The notes under the pieces were generated by a model that saw only the letters and a list, made by a program, of their open reading frames with translations, was not told the origin of the DNA and ran no database searches. 49,329 bases of DNA from PALSA-505 sp036495485 (lineage in GTDB: Bacteria > Actinomycetota > Actinomycetes > Streptosporangiales > Streptosporangiaceae), in NCBI GenBank assembly GCA_036495485.1, contig DASXMU010000134.1, positions 1 through 49,329 on the forward strand. The letters run 5' to 3'. A program made the translations under genes and the position numbers. The first letter of the stretch is position 1, and the number at the start of each line of letters is the position of its first letter. Below are positions 9,753 to 18,172 of the stretch, piece after piece.

Positions 9753-11639
9753 ATGGCAGCCGCAGGCCGTCGTTCCGGCAAAACGAGCACCGTTGGGAAC
9801 CTCTCCGGCCAAAAGAGTCCCGCCGGGAACCTCTCCAGCCAAAAGAGTCCCGCAGGGTATCCTTCCGGGCAAAAAAATACTGCGCGGAACCTTTCCGGGC
9901 AAGAAAGCACGGCATATGACGCCATCGTCGTCGGCGGCGGGCACAACGGGCTGGTCTCGGCCGCCTACCTGGCCCGCTCTGGTGCGCGGACGCTGGTCCT
10001 CGAGGCAAGGGACCACACCGGCGGCGCGGCGACCACCGAGGCGCCATGGCCGGACGCGCCGGAGTTCCGGGTTACCCGGCTCTCCTATGTGATGAGCCTG
10101 CTGCCGCCGACCATCATCAACGACCTCGGCCTCACCGGCCGTGGTTACAAGATCTTCCCGATGGGCCCCTACTACCAGGCGTTCCCCGAGGGCGGCTCGA
10201 TCAAGCTGTACGCCGATGACGCCAAGCGCAACTACGAGGAGATCTCCCGCTGGTCGAAGAAGGACGCCGAGGCCATGCCACGCTGGGACGCCTGGCTAGC
10301 TGGCCTCGCCGATGTGCTCGGCCCGCTGCTGCTCACCGTCCCGCCGAAGCTTGGCTCGCGCAAACCCCGCGACCTGGCCGGCACGCTCAAACTGGCCTGG
10401 CGGGAACGCGGCCTCGACGTGCGCACGATCGCGGACGTCACCAGGCTGATGACGATGAGCATCGCGGACCTGCTCGACGACTGGTTCGAGTCGTCGCAGG
10501 TGAAGGGTGCCCTGGCGGTGAACGGCGTGATCGGGACCTGGGCCGGGCCGTACGAGCCCGGCACCGCCTATGTGATGGCACACCACTCCATCGGCGACGT
10601 CGGCGACGGCCACCTGGGCAACTGGGGCTTCCAGGAGGGCGGCATGGGCGCGGTGGCGGACGCGATCGCCAGCGCCGCCCGCGACGCCGGGACGCAGATT
10701 CGCACCGGCGCCCGGGTGCAGCGGCTGCTCATCTCCGGCGGCCAGGTGCGCGGCGTGGTCCTCGAATCCGGTGAGGAGATCACCGCCCGCCTGGTGGTGA
10801 CCTCGCTGCATCCGCGTACCGCGTTCCTCGACCACGTGGGCCGGGAGCACCTGCCGCCGGACTTCGTGACCGACATCGAGCGGTGGAAGACCCGCAGCGG
10901 CGTCGTCAAGATCAACCTGGCCCTGGCCGAGCTGCCCGACTTCACCGCCGACCCCGGCATTGGCCTGCAGGAACACCACACCGGCTCGGTGGAGATGGCG
11001 CCCAGCATGGAGTACATCGAGCGGGCGTTCATCGATGCCCGCGAGGGCCGCCCCGCCGCCCGCCCGTTCAGCGACGGCGTGATCCCGACCTCCTTCGACC
11101 GCACGCTGTGCCCCGAGGGCTACCACACGATGTCGCTGTTCACCCAGTGGGTGCCGGCCGACTGGAACTCTCAGCCACACCGGGAGGAGCTGCAGGCCTA
11201 CGCCGACCGCATGATCGACTGCTACAACGAGGTCGCGCCGAACTTCAAGAGCTCGATCCTGCACACCGACATCGTCGGCCCCTACGACATGGAGCACGAC
11301 TACGGGCTGGTCGGCGGCAACATCTTCCATGGCGAGCTGTCCCTGGAGCAGCTCTTCCACATGCGCCCGGCGCCCGGCTTCTCCGACTACCGCACCCCGG
11401 TGGCCGGCCTGTACTACGCCAGCTCGGCCACCCACGCCGGCGGCGGCGTCTGCGGCATCCCCGGAATGCAGGCGGCCAAGGCCGCGATCGCCGACCTGAA
11501 GGCCGTCCGTCGTGGTGCCGCAGTCCGCAAGCTCTCCCCCGTCGTCGGTGATCCATTGATTATTGGAAAGAAAGAAAATCAACGGACGGTGCCCAGCGAA
11601 CCCGCCCGCGAACGCCGGGCCGATCGATGGCCGAACTGA
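9753..11639 (+). CDS. FAD-dependent oxidoreductase (phytoene desaturase/amine oxidase superfamily) with N-terminal decapeptide repeats
   Basis: 628-aa flavoprotein of the phytoene dehydrogenase-like class. The FAD-binding Rossmann motif is VVGGGHNGLVSAAYLA (G61, G63, G66) with the ribose-binding glutamate E84 in VLEAR; the C-terminal FAD segment is GLYYASSATHAGGGVCGIPG. ATG 9753 is chosen because GGGAAGG lies about 6 bases upstream; an earlier in-frame ATG at 9687 sits too close to operator O2. Residues about 7-55 are five decapeptide repeats (LSGQKSPAGN-like) encoded by 30-bp units. The last 30 residues include a copy of the dispersed 38-bp repeat. It overlaps the following CoA-ligase gene by 13 bases. 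It likely oxidises a C-N or C-C bond of the imported compound; substrate unknown. Confidence 0.9.
   Translation: MAAAGRRSGKTSTVGNLSGQKSPAGNLSSQKSPAGYPSGQKNTARNLSGQESTAYDAIVVGGGHNGLVSAAYLARSGARTLVLEARDHTGGAATTEAPWPDAPEFRVTRLSYVMSLLPPTIINDLGLTGRGYKIFPMGPYYQAFPEGGSIKLYADDAKRNYEEISRWSKKDAEAMPRWDAWLAGLADVLGPLLLTVPPKLGSRKPRDLAGTLKLAWRERGLDVRTIADVTRLMTMSIADLLDDWFESSQVKGALAVNGVIGTWAGPYEPGTAYVMAHHSIGDVGDGHLGNWGFQEGGMGAVADAIASAARDAGTQIRTGARVQRLLISGGQVRGVVLESGEEITARLVVTSLHPRTAFLDHVGREHLPPDFVTDIERWKTRSGVVKINLALAELPDFTADPGIGLQEHHTGSVEMAPSMEYIERAFIDAREGRPAARPFSDGVIPTSFDRTLCPEGYHTMSLFTQWVPADWNSQPHREELQAYADRMIDCYNEVAPNFKSSILHTDIVGPYDMEHDYGLVGGNIFHGELSLEQLFHMRPAPGFSDYRTPVAGLYYASSATHAGGGVCGIPGMQAAKAAIADLKAVRRGAAVRKLSPVVGDPLIIGKKENQRTVPSEPARERRADRWPN
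9771..9920 (+). repeat. 30-bp in-frame minisatellite, five units, at the start of the FAD enzyme gene
   Basis: Units start at 9771, 9801, 9831, 9861 and 9891, with the core (C/T)TCCGGCCAAAAGAG. A sixth, untranslated relative (GTCCGGCCAGGAAAGCGCAG) lies at about 9710-9729. Units are more diverged from one another than those in the ATPase gene, but clearly related to them. Confidence 0.92.
11565..11602 (+). repeat. Dispersed 38-bp repeat, copy 2
   Basis: GGAAAGAAAGAAAATC followed by a segment ending ACGGTGCCCAGCGAACC, near-identical to the minus strand of 1395-1432. It encodes KKENQRTVPSEP near the end of the FAD enzyme, beyond the conserved flavin-binding end, suggesting insertion at the 3' end of that gene. 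Confidence 0.7.
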
Positions 11640-14200
11640 CCGCGCCGGGGGCCTCGGCGCCGGGGATCCCGGCGGGGGCCTCAGCATCAAGGACCTCGGT
11701 GGCGGGGGCCTCAGCGGCAAGGGGCTCGGCGGCGGGGGCATCAGCATCGCGGGTCCCGGCGGCGGGGATCCCGCCGGCAGGGGCCTCGGCGGCGGGGGGC
11801 CCAGTGCGGGGGATCCCGGCGGCGGAGGTCTCAGCGGCAGGGGCCTCGGCGGCGGGGGGCCCAGAGCGGGCGATTCCGGCGGCGGTGACCGCGATGCTGG
11901 AGGCCTGTAGTGTCGCGCTGGTCGGCGCTAGCCAGCGGCCCGGCAGCCTGGGCGAGCGGATGGTCGCCGAGGTGTCTGCCAGCCCGTCCCGGCCAAAGCT
12001 GTATCTGGTGAACCCCCGCTACACCGAGATCGGCGGCCTCCGGTGTCACCCCAGCCTGGCCGACGTGCCCGAGCCGGTCGACCTGGTGCTGCTCGGCGTT
12101 CCCGACGCCGCGCTGGAAGAGCAGCTCGCCATGGCGGCCGGCCGGGGCGACGCGTCGGCGGTGATCTTCGGGAGCGCCTACGATGTGCCAGGCCAGCCGC
12201 CCGGCCTGCGCGACCGGCTATCGTCGATCGCCCGGGCGGCGGGGATGGCATTGTGCGGCGCGGGCTGCATGGGTTTCGTGAACGTGGCGCACGGGCTGCG
12301 CGCGGTCGGCTACGTCGAACCCCGGCAGATCCGGCCCGGCCCGGTCGCCGTGGTGACCCACTCGGGCTCGGTATTCTCCACGCTGCTGCGCAGCCGCCGG
12401 GGGTTCGGCTTCTCGCTGGCCGTCTCCTCCGGCCAGGAGCTGGTGACGACCGCCGCGTCCTACGCGCGCTACGCGCTCGGGCTGCCGCAGACCCGGGTGC
12501 TGGCCCTGGTGCTCGAAGCCATCCGCGACGCCGGGCCGCTGCGTTCGGTACTCGCCGACGCCGATGCCGCCGGGGTTCCCGTGGTGCTGCTGGCGGCCGG
12601 CCGGTCGGAGCAGGGCCGGGCCCTGGTAGCGGCGCACTCCGGTGCGCTGGCCGCCGGGGATGGCGCATGGGAAGCGCTGACCGGCGCCTGCCGCCTGCAC
12701 CGGGTCGGCGACCTGGCCGAGCTGGCAGACACCCTGGAGCTGTTCGCGGCCCCCCGCGCCCAGGCCTGCCGCTCAGGCGCGGACGCCAACGCTGGCCTGG
12801 GTGAAGGCGGTGGGTCTGGTCGCGGCGCGGATCCCCGCCACCCACTCACCCCCTACCGTGGCGCTGGCGCTGAGCCTGGCCAGGGCGTGGCTCCCGGTCA
12901 CCTCCCCGCTCCTGACCATGGCCTGGGCGCTGAGCCTGGCGTGGGTGCCGTGCCTGCTCCGGGTGCCGACCCGGGTACTGGCCGGGGCATCGCCACGATT
13001 CATGATTCCGGGCTGGAGCGGGCGCACATCGCGGATCTGGCCGACCAGCTCGAAGTGCCGTTCGCGGCTATCGGTGAGTCCACCCTGGAGCGGCTGGCCG
13101 CCCTGCTCGACCAGGGCCTGGAACCGGGCAACCCGCTGGACATGTGGGGCACGGGCCGCGACGCGCAGCAGCAGCTCACCGAGGCCCTGACGGCCATGGC
13201 CGAGGACCCGGCGGTGGCGGCGGCCGCGCTCGCGGTCGACCTGGTCCCGGAGTTCGACGGCGACGACTCCTATCAGGAGGCGCTGCTGGCGGTGGCGGAG
13301 CGCACCAGCAAGCCGCTCGCCGTGCTGGCGGGCCTGCCCGCCTCGATCGACCCGGTTGCCGCCGCCCGGCTGCGGGACGCCGGCATCGCGGTCCTTGAGG
13401 GCGCGCGCACCGGCCTGCTCGCCCTGCGCCACCTGCTCGACTACTACGGGCGCGCGGCCCACACCCGATTGCCCGCCGAATCTCCCGCCGGATCTGGTGC
13501 CGCGCTGGGTGGCCCGGCGGTGATTCTCCCGGCCGGCGCGGAGCGGCGGGCACGATGGGCGGACGCGCTGGCCAGCGGACATCTTGGCGGTGCCGAACTG
13601 GCCGGCCTGCTGGGTGACTACGGCGTCCCGGTGGTGCCGACCCGTGCGGCGGCGAGCCTGGAGGCGGCCCTGACGGCGGGGGGCGAGATCGGCTACCCAG
13701 TCGTGCTGAAGACGGATGAGCCGGGAGTAGCGCACAAGTCTGACGTGGGTGGCGTGCTGCTCGGGCTGGCGGACGCCGCCGCGCTGGCCGCCGGCTACCA
13801 GGATCTGGCCGTCCGGCTCGGCCCCCGGGTGCTCGTCTGCCAGACCGCCGCCCGGGGGACCGAGCTGCTCCTTGGCGTGGTCCGTGACCCGGCCCTGGGA
13901 CCGCTCGTGGTGGCCGGGGCCGGCGGCGTGCTGGCCGAGCTGCTCGCCGACCGCGCTGTGGCTCTGCCCCCGGTAGACCGCGAGGGTGCGCTGCGGATGC
14001 TGCGGAAGTTGCGGATCTTCACGTTGCTCAACGGGATGCGCGGGCAGCCCCCGGCCGACCTCACCAGCGTCGCCGACGCGATAACCGGGGTGTCGGCGGT
14101 CGCCGCCGAACTCGGCGGCAGTTTTACCGCCCTGGACATCAACCCCCTGATCTGCGGGCCAGCGGGCGCTGTCGCGGTGGATGCCCTGGTCATCCCGTGA
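11627..14200 (+). CDS. Acetate/acyl-CoA ligase, ADP-forming, fused alpha-beta
   Basis: Converts a carboxylic acid, CoA and ATP to acyl-CoA, ADP and phosphate. 857 aa against about 700 for the family. Order: an Ala/Gly/Ser/Pro repeat tail (residues 1-89), a CoA-binding Rossmann domain (SVALVGASQRPGSLGERM from about 95), succinyl-CoA-synthetase-like domains (VAVVTHSGSVFS; PLDMWGTG), and an ATP-grasp domain from about 650 (YPVVLKTDEPGVAHKSDVGG). Residues about 380-453 are a second Gly/Ala/Pro insertion between core domains. The first ATG overlaps the FAD enzyme stop; a downstream ATG at 11894 begins exactly at the conserved domain and could be the true start. Cotranscription with the FAD enzyme suggests it activates that enzyme's acid product. 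Confidence 0.88.
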   Translation: MAELTAPGASAPGIPAGASASRTSVAGASAARGSAAGASASRVPAAGIPPAGASAAGGPVRGIPAAEVSAAGASAAGGPERAIPAAVTAMLEACSVALVGASQRPGSLGERMVAEVSASPSRPKLYLVNPRYTEIGGLRCHPSLADVPEPVDLVLLGVPDAALEEQLAMAAGRGDASAVIFGSAYDVPGQPPGLRDRLSSIARAAGMALCGAGCMGFVNVAHGLRAVGYVEPRQIRPGPVAVVTHSGSVFSTLLRSRRGFGFSLAVSSGQELVTTAASYARYALGLPQTRVLALVLEAIRDAGPLRSVLADADAAGVPVVLLAAGRSEQGRALVAAHSGALAAGDGAWEALTGACRLHRVGDLAELADTLELFAAPRAQACRSGADANAGLGEGGGSGRGADPRHPLTPYRGAGAEPGQGVAPGHLPAPDHGLGAEPGVGAVPAPGADPGTGRGIATIHDSGLERAHIADLADQLEVPFAAIGESTLERLAALLDQGLEPGNPLDMWGTGRDAQQQLTEALTAMAEDPAVAAAALAVDLVPEFDGDDSYQEALLAVAERTSKPLAVLAGLPASIDPVAAARLRDAGIAVLEGARTGLLALRHLLDYYGRAAHTRLPAESPAGSGAALGGPAVILPAGAERRARWADALASGHLGGAELAGLLGDYGVPVVPTRAAASLEAALTAGGEIGYPVVLKTDEPGVAHKSDVGGVLLGLADAAALAAGYQDLAVRLGPRVLVCQTAARGTELLLGVVRDPALGPLVVAGAGGVLAELLADRAVALPPVDREGALRMLRKLRIFTLLNGMRGQPPADLTSVADAITGVSAVAAELGGSFTALDINPLICGPAGAVAVDALVIP
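11645..11890 (+). repeat. GC-rich imperfect tandem repeats at the start of the acyl-CoA ligase gene
   Basis: Many degenerate copies of GGCCTCGGCGGCGGGGG and GATCCCGGCGGCG-type words, in phase with the reading frame, giving a low-complexity Ala/Gly/Ser/Pro tail. No stops occur in this frame or in one alternative frame (which reads GGGG-rich), so frame alone does not prove translation. Confidence 0.75.
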
Positions 14201-14437
14201 TACCCAGGAAATTAACCGGCCCGGCCGAATCGGCGTGTCGGCCATGCGTCCACGATTTCTGCGGTGAACTCTCTGCCATGATCACGGGTGCGGGTTCCGC
14301 CCGGATGCCGGGAAATCGACAGGGGGGAACAGACAATCCCAGACACACCATTGTCTTTACGCCGCGCCGTCGCTAGGGTCCGGACCAGACCCGCTATTAA
14401 ACGGACTCTTGTATCAAGGCAGTACAAAGGGAGGCAA

Positions 14438-16519
14438 ATGATGAAACCTGCCCGATGGTGGGCCGTAACGGGCTCCTTGGGGCTGGCCGTATCCTTCATG
14501 GCCGCGACGGCCGGAGTCGCAAGCGCTTCGGCAAGCCCGGCCACGCACGGGGTGTCTCCGCTGGCCGCGCGCGTTGCTGCCCTGGAGTACTCACACCCAG
14601 CGGGGAAGGTCGCGGGAAACGCGCAGATCGGCTTCGACATGGTGCTGTCGCTGCGGCACGCCGCCGCCGCCGAAGCGCTCGTCCGCTCGGTCTCGGCGCC
14701 AGGGTCGGCACAGTTCCACAAGTACCTGACCACGGCGGCCTGGGAAGCCCGGTTCGGGCCGACTCAGGCTCAGATCACCAAGGCCGAGTCCTGGCTCCGG
14801 CACAACGGCTTCTCCGTCGTGTCGGTACCCAAGACCCGCCTGTACGTGTCGGCCCAGGGCAGCGCTCACGCCATTGAGCACGCGTTCGGCGTCCAGCTCG
14901 GCTACTACAAGGTGAACGGTAAGACGGTCCGGCTCGCCAAGGGCACCGTGTCGATCCCCTCCGGGATGATGGGCACCGTTTCCGGCGTGTCCGGCCTCAG
15001 CCAGTACCTGGCCACGACTGACCTCACACAGAACGAGCACGCGTCGTCCACCGCGTCGGTCAAGCCCAACCAGGAGCCGGCGCCGCCCGCCGGGTTCCGC
15101 AACCCACAGCCGTGCAGTGCGTCCTGGGGCCAGAAGGCCGACACCAAGGACTCGCCCAAGCTGTACAAGCCCTACACCAACAACAGCTATGACATCTGCG
15201 GCTACGTACCGTCCCAGATGCGCGACGGGTACGGGCTGAACAAGGCCGTATCGTCGGGCGCTGGCAAGGGCGTGACCGTAGCGATCGTCGACGCCTATGA
15301 CTCGCCCACCCTGCAGGCGGACGCGGCGCACTACTTCGCGCTGAACGACTCGTCCAACCCGCTGAGCTCCGCCCAGTTCGACAACGTGGAGCCCTCCAAG
15401 ATCGACGACCAGGCCGAATGCGGTGCCAGCGGCTGGTTCCCCGAGCAGGCTCTCGACGTGGAGTCCGTGCACTCGATGGCACCAGCGGCGAACATCATGT
15501 TCGTCGGTGGCAAGGACTGCACTGACAACGGCCTCCTCGACGCTGTGAATACGGCGATCTCGAACGGTGCCAACGTCATCAGCGACTCGTGGGGCAACAA
15601 CGTCGGCGACCTGCTCACCGACCAGGCCACCAAGAATGTCTACGACAACACGTTCATGCTGGCCGACGCCACCGGCGTCAGCGTCCTGTTCTCCAGCGGC
15701 GACGACGGCGACAACTTCGCCGACTTCGGGATCACGTCGGCGAACTACCCGCCGAGCAGCCCGTTCGTCACCGCTGTGGGTGGGACCACGCTCGAGGTGA
15801 ATGCCAGCAACCAGCGCGCGGCCGAGCTTGGCTGGTCAACGGCCAGGTCCGTGATGTGCCAGGCCACCGCGAAGAACTGTGGCTCGTCCACCACTCCGCT
15901 GAGCCCGCTGGCCTTCCAGGGCGGTGGCGGCGGTGGCACCAGCTACGTCTACAGCGAACCCTTCTACCAGACACCGGTCGTGCCGAGCGCACTTGCTCTG
16001 CGCAACCAGGCTATTACCGGTGTGCCGACGCGCGTCGTCCCGGACATCTCGATGGACGCCGACGCACAGAGCGGGCTGCTCATCGGCCTGACTCAGACCT
16101 ACCCACACGGCACCCACTACGGTCAGTTCAAGGAGGGCGGTACCAGCCTCGCCTCGCCACTGCTCGCGGGTGTGATCGCGGACACCGATGGGGCAGCGGG
16201 AGCGCCGCTCGGCTTCCTCAACCCGGTGCTGTACAAGGCCTGGGCCCAGTCGCCTTCGGCGTTCAACGACATCATGCCGCCGGCCAACCCGAACAAGGCG
16301 GACGTCATCCGTGTTGACTACGCCAACACGGTCAACCCGTCCGCGGGCTTCCTGGTGAGCGTGCGGGCGATCAACTACGCGGGTCCGGAAACCTTCTGCG
16401 ATGCAACGGGCAACTGCGCGACGCGCAACGTGACCCTGACCACCGGCAAGGGTTACGACAGCCTCACCGGCCTCGGCTCGGCCAGCGCGAAGTTCATCAG
16501 CATACTGTCGAAGTTCTGA
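14438..16519 (+). CDS. Secreted S53 family peptidase (sedolisin/kumamolisin-like)
   Basis: Acid-acting serine-carboxyl protease precursor, 693 aa. Signal peptide residues 1-32 (hydrophobic core then VASASA), a pro-kumamolisin activation domain (about 40-210), then the catalytic domain. The triad is visible as E336 and D340 in EQALD and S570 in GGTSLASP; SSGDDGD supplies the oxyanion aspartate. AAAGGGAGG six bases before the ATG pair at 14438/14441 fixes the start. It stands alone between the CoA ligase and cupin genes, has no TetR operator, and is followed by a strong hairpin. It likely digests extracellular protein; no direct tie to the surrounding catabolic genes. Confidence 0.94.
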   Translation: MMKPARWWAVTGSLGLAVSFMAATAGVASASASPATHGVSPLAARVAALEYSHPAGKVAGNAQIGFDMVLSLRHAAAAEALVRSVSAPGSAQFHKYLTTAAWEARFGPTQAQITKAESWLRHNGFSVVSVPKTRLYVSAQGSAHAIEHAFGVQLGYYKVNGKTVRLAKGTVSIPSGMMGTVSGVSGLSQYLATTDLTQNEHASSTASVKPNQEPAPPAGFRNPQPCSASWGQKADTKDSPKLYKPYTNNSYDICGYVPSQMRDGYGLNKAVSSGAGKGVTVAIVDAYDSPTLQADAAHYFALNDSSNPLSSAQFDNVEPSKIDDQAECGASGWFPEQALDVESVHSMAPAANIMFVGGKDCTDNGLLDAVNTAISNGANVISDSWGNNVGDLLTDQATKNVYDNTFMLADATGVSVLFSSGDDGDNFADFGITSANYPPSSPFVTAVGGTTLEVNASNQRAAELGWSTARSVMCQATAKNCGSSTTPLSPLAFQGGGGGGTSYVYSEPFYQTPVVPSALALRNQAITGVPTRVVPDISMDADAQSGLLIGLTQTYPHGTHYGQFKEGGTSLASPLLAGVIADTDGAAGAPLGFLNPVLYKAWAQSPSAFNDIMPPANPNKADVIRVDYANTVNPSAGFLVSVRAINYAGPETFCDATGNCATRNVTLTTGKGYDSLTGLGSASAKFISILSKF

Positions 16520-16530
16520 TCCACTCCCGC

Positions 16531-16563
16531 GAGGCGGGGCACCGGTTTCCGGTGCCCCGCCTC
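16531..16563 (+). terminator. Strong hairpin after the S53 peptidase gene
   Basis: A perfect 15-bp stem (16531-16545 with 16549-16563) closes a TTT loop, 11 bases after the stop. No T-run follows, as is common for terminators in high-GC actinomycetes. Confidence 0.8.
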
Positions 16564-16810
16564 GTGCTGTCCGGGGTGGTCACGCCGGAAACGAGCGCGT
16601 GACAGGCCGTACGGAAGGATGCCGCCAGCGCTGCCGGACACGGCCCCTTCCCAGCAGCGGAGGAGCATCGGTGTCCCCAGCACCCAACAGCGGCGATCTG
16701 AACTACCTCCCAATCGAGTCCGGGAGCTGACCTGCCCCCAGCGTCAGGACGGCTCGGCCGGGTCTTCGCAACCTGATCGATGTGATATAGCCGGTGTCGC
16801 CGGGTGCGCC

Positions 16811-17161
16811 TTAGAACAGCACGTAGAGCTTGCGCATGGTCTCGTGGATGTCCCAGGTGCCGGTCCAGCCCTTGGGGAAGACGGCGGTGTCCCCGGGGCC
16901 AATCTCGGTCGACTCGCCGCCGTCGGTGGTCATCGTCATCCGGCCATACAGGACGTAGACAAACTCGTTGCTCTCCAGCGTCCAGTGCGACTGGCCGGGC
17001 GTGCACTGCCACACCCCCGCCTCCTGATCGCCGTCTTTCCAGATGGTGGTGCCCGACATGTGCATCGGCTCTCGGGTGGCCTCGGGCAGCGCGCCCCAGT
17101 CCTCCAGCTCCGCGCTGCTCGCGGTGGCAAGAAAGGGTGGGTTGAGGCTCGTGGTGGTCAT
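16811..17161 (-). CDS. Cupin-domain protein (EutQ/DUF861-like)
   Basis: Single-domain cupin of 116 aa. The barrel motifs are GVWQCTPGQSHWTLESNEFVYVLYG and GPGDTAVFPKGWTGTWDIHE, matching the Cupin_3/DUF861 group, which often has few classical metal-binding histidines. GGAGAGG lies about 11 bases before the ATG. It is downstream of the broken FAD oxidase gene on the same strand, with about 370 bases of repeats between, so it may originally have been cotranscribed with it from operator O3. Exact role unknown; homologues accompany amine and amino-acid catabolic genes. Confidence 0.85.
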   Translation of the reverse strand: MTTTSLNPPFLATASSAELEDWGALPEATREPMHMSGTTIWKDGDQEAGVWQCTPGQSHWTLESNEFVYVLYGRMTMTTDGGESTEIGPGDTAVFPKGWTGTWDIHETMRKLYVLF

Positions 17162-17260
17162 GGCGGATGAATCCTCTCCTAGCTGGCCGCGCCTGCCCAG
17201 GCAGTCCTGCCTGCCGGACGGCCTGGGCGTTCGGTAACGGCCCTGTTCGTGGGAAGCCAG

Positions 17261-17400
17261 GTGCTTGCGGGACGAGCTGCTCCTGGGGGGAGGACACTGC
17301 CGGCGGGGAGGGCGGTGCCTGGGGGGAGGGCGGTGCCTGCGGGGAAGGCAGTGCCTGCGGGGAAGGCGTTAGCTGCTGGGTAGGCAGTGCTTGCGGGAGG
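17261..17400. repeat. 18-bp degenerate tandem repeats between the cupin gene and the oxidase pseudogene
   Basis: Repeated GGTGCCTGCGGGGAAGGC-type units with an 18-base period, about seven recognisable copies of falling similarity. They occupy most of the 17162-17530 interval, where no gene can be recognised. Confidence 0.75.
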
Positions 17401-17414
17401 GACAGTCCATGCGG

Positions 17415-17507
17415 GTCGATGGCACAGCGACACCACACGGTGGCGGTCGATGGCACAGCGACACCACACGGTGGCGGTCGATGGCACAGCGACACCACGC
17501 GGAAGGG
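17415..17507. repeat. Three tandem copies of a 31-bp repeat
   Basis: Units begin GTCGATGGCACAGCGACACC at 17415, 17446 and 17477. A 31-base period cannot keep a reading frame, so this block is probably not translated. It lies just beyond the conserved C-terminal end of the dead oxidase. Confidence 0.88.
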
Positions 17508-17529
17508 CGGTGCTTGCTGGAAGGGCAGT

Positions 17530-17991
17530 GCGACGGGATCAGCCGCCAGACTGCTGTGGCCGGCCTCGCCGAATCGGCCGAGGCCGAGCACCGAGACATC
17601 GACGACGTCAGTCACGCCGGTGAGCGCGACATCGGCCGCTGCCCGGGATACCGCTGAACCCCACATCATCCCAGCGCCGCCGGCGCAGGCGGCCGCCACG
17701 CCGTCCAGCCGTCCGGCCGGGCCTGGCGCGGGACCGATGATGGGCAGGTGGTCGGAGGTGAAGTCGACGGTGGCCGTCCAGAGCCGGCGCAGCCCGAGCC
17801 CGGCGGTCACAGGAGTGCCGCCCTGCAGCCGTACGACGCCTGGCTGCTGGCTCCCTGGCCGAGCATGCCCTTTTCCAGCAGGACCATTCGGCTCAGCCCC
17901 GCTTGCCGCAGGAAGCAGGCGCACCACGCACCCACTGTCCCGCCCCGACGAACACTGCGTCTGCCGTGCCGGGAAGATCCCTGGACTGCAT
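17530..17991 (-). pseudogene. Remnant of a DAO-family FAD oxidase (sarcosine/glycine oxidase-like)
   Basis: Reading left from the ATG at 17991 gives an N-terminal flavin-binding region (DAVFVGAG, then after a one-base frame change TVGAWCACFLRQAGLSRMVLL and EKGMLGQGASS), a second frame change, VVRLQGGTP, then directly TSDHLPIIGPAPGPAGRLDG and GAGMMWGSAVSRAAADVALTG, which is the family's C-terminal flavin-binding end. The central portion, roughly 200-250 residues including the substrate region, is missing. At least two frame changes and the internal deletion make it non-functional. It sits immediately inside operator O3, divergent from the acyl-CoA dehydrogenase gene, so it was probably once a regulon member. 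Confidence 0.85.
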
Positions 17992-18015
17992 TGGCACCAC
18001 ACCGATGCTGCCATA

Positions 18016-18031
18016 AACTGAACATTCAGTC
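18016..18031. promoter_or_regulatory. TetR-type operator O3
   Basis: AACTGAACATTCAGTC matches O2 at 15 of 16 positions. It lies between the oxidase pseudogene (start 17991) and the divergent acyl-CoA dehydrogenase gene (start 18173), so today it probably serves mainly the dehydrogenase. Confidence 0.72.
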
Positions 18032-18172
18032 AATTAAGTGCTATAGCTAACGTTTGGTAAGCAATTGACCACGAGCCGCAGGTCTGATCTGGCATCGCCG
18101 CTGACTGCGTTATACCCACACCACAGCGACTGTATCGGCCAGGCTCGCAAATAGAAGGGCGCGGCGAAACAT

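Noticed and set aside
16497..18014. Single 505-codon minus-strand gene
   Set aside because: The frame joins part of the broken oxidase, out-of-frame repeats and a shifted frame of the real cupin gene; it is a GC-rich accident.
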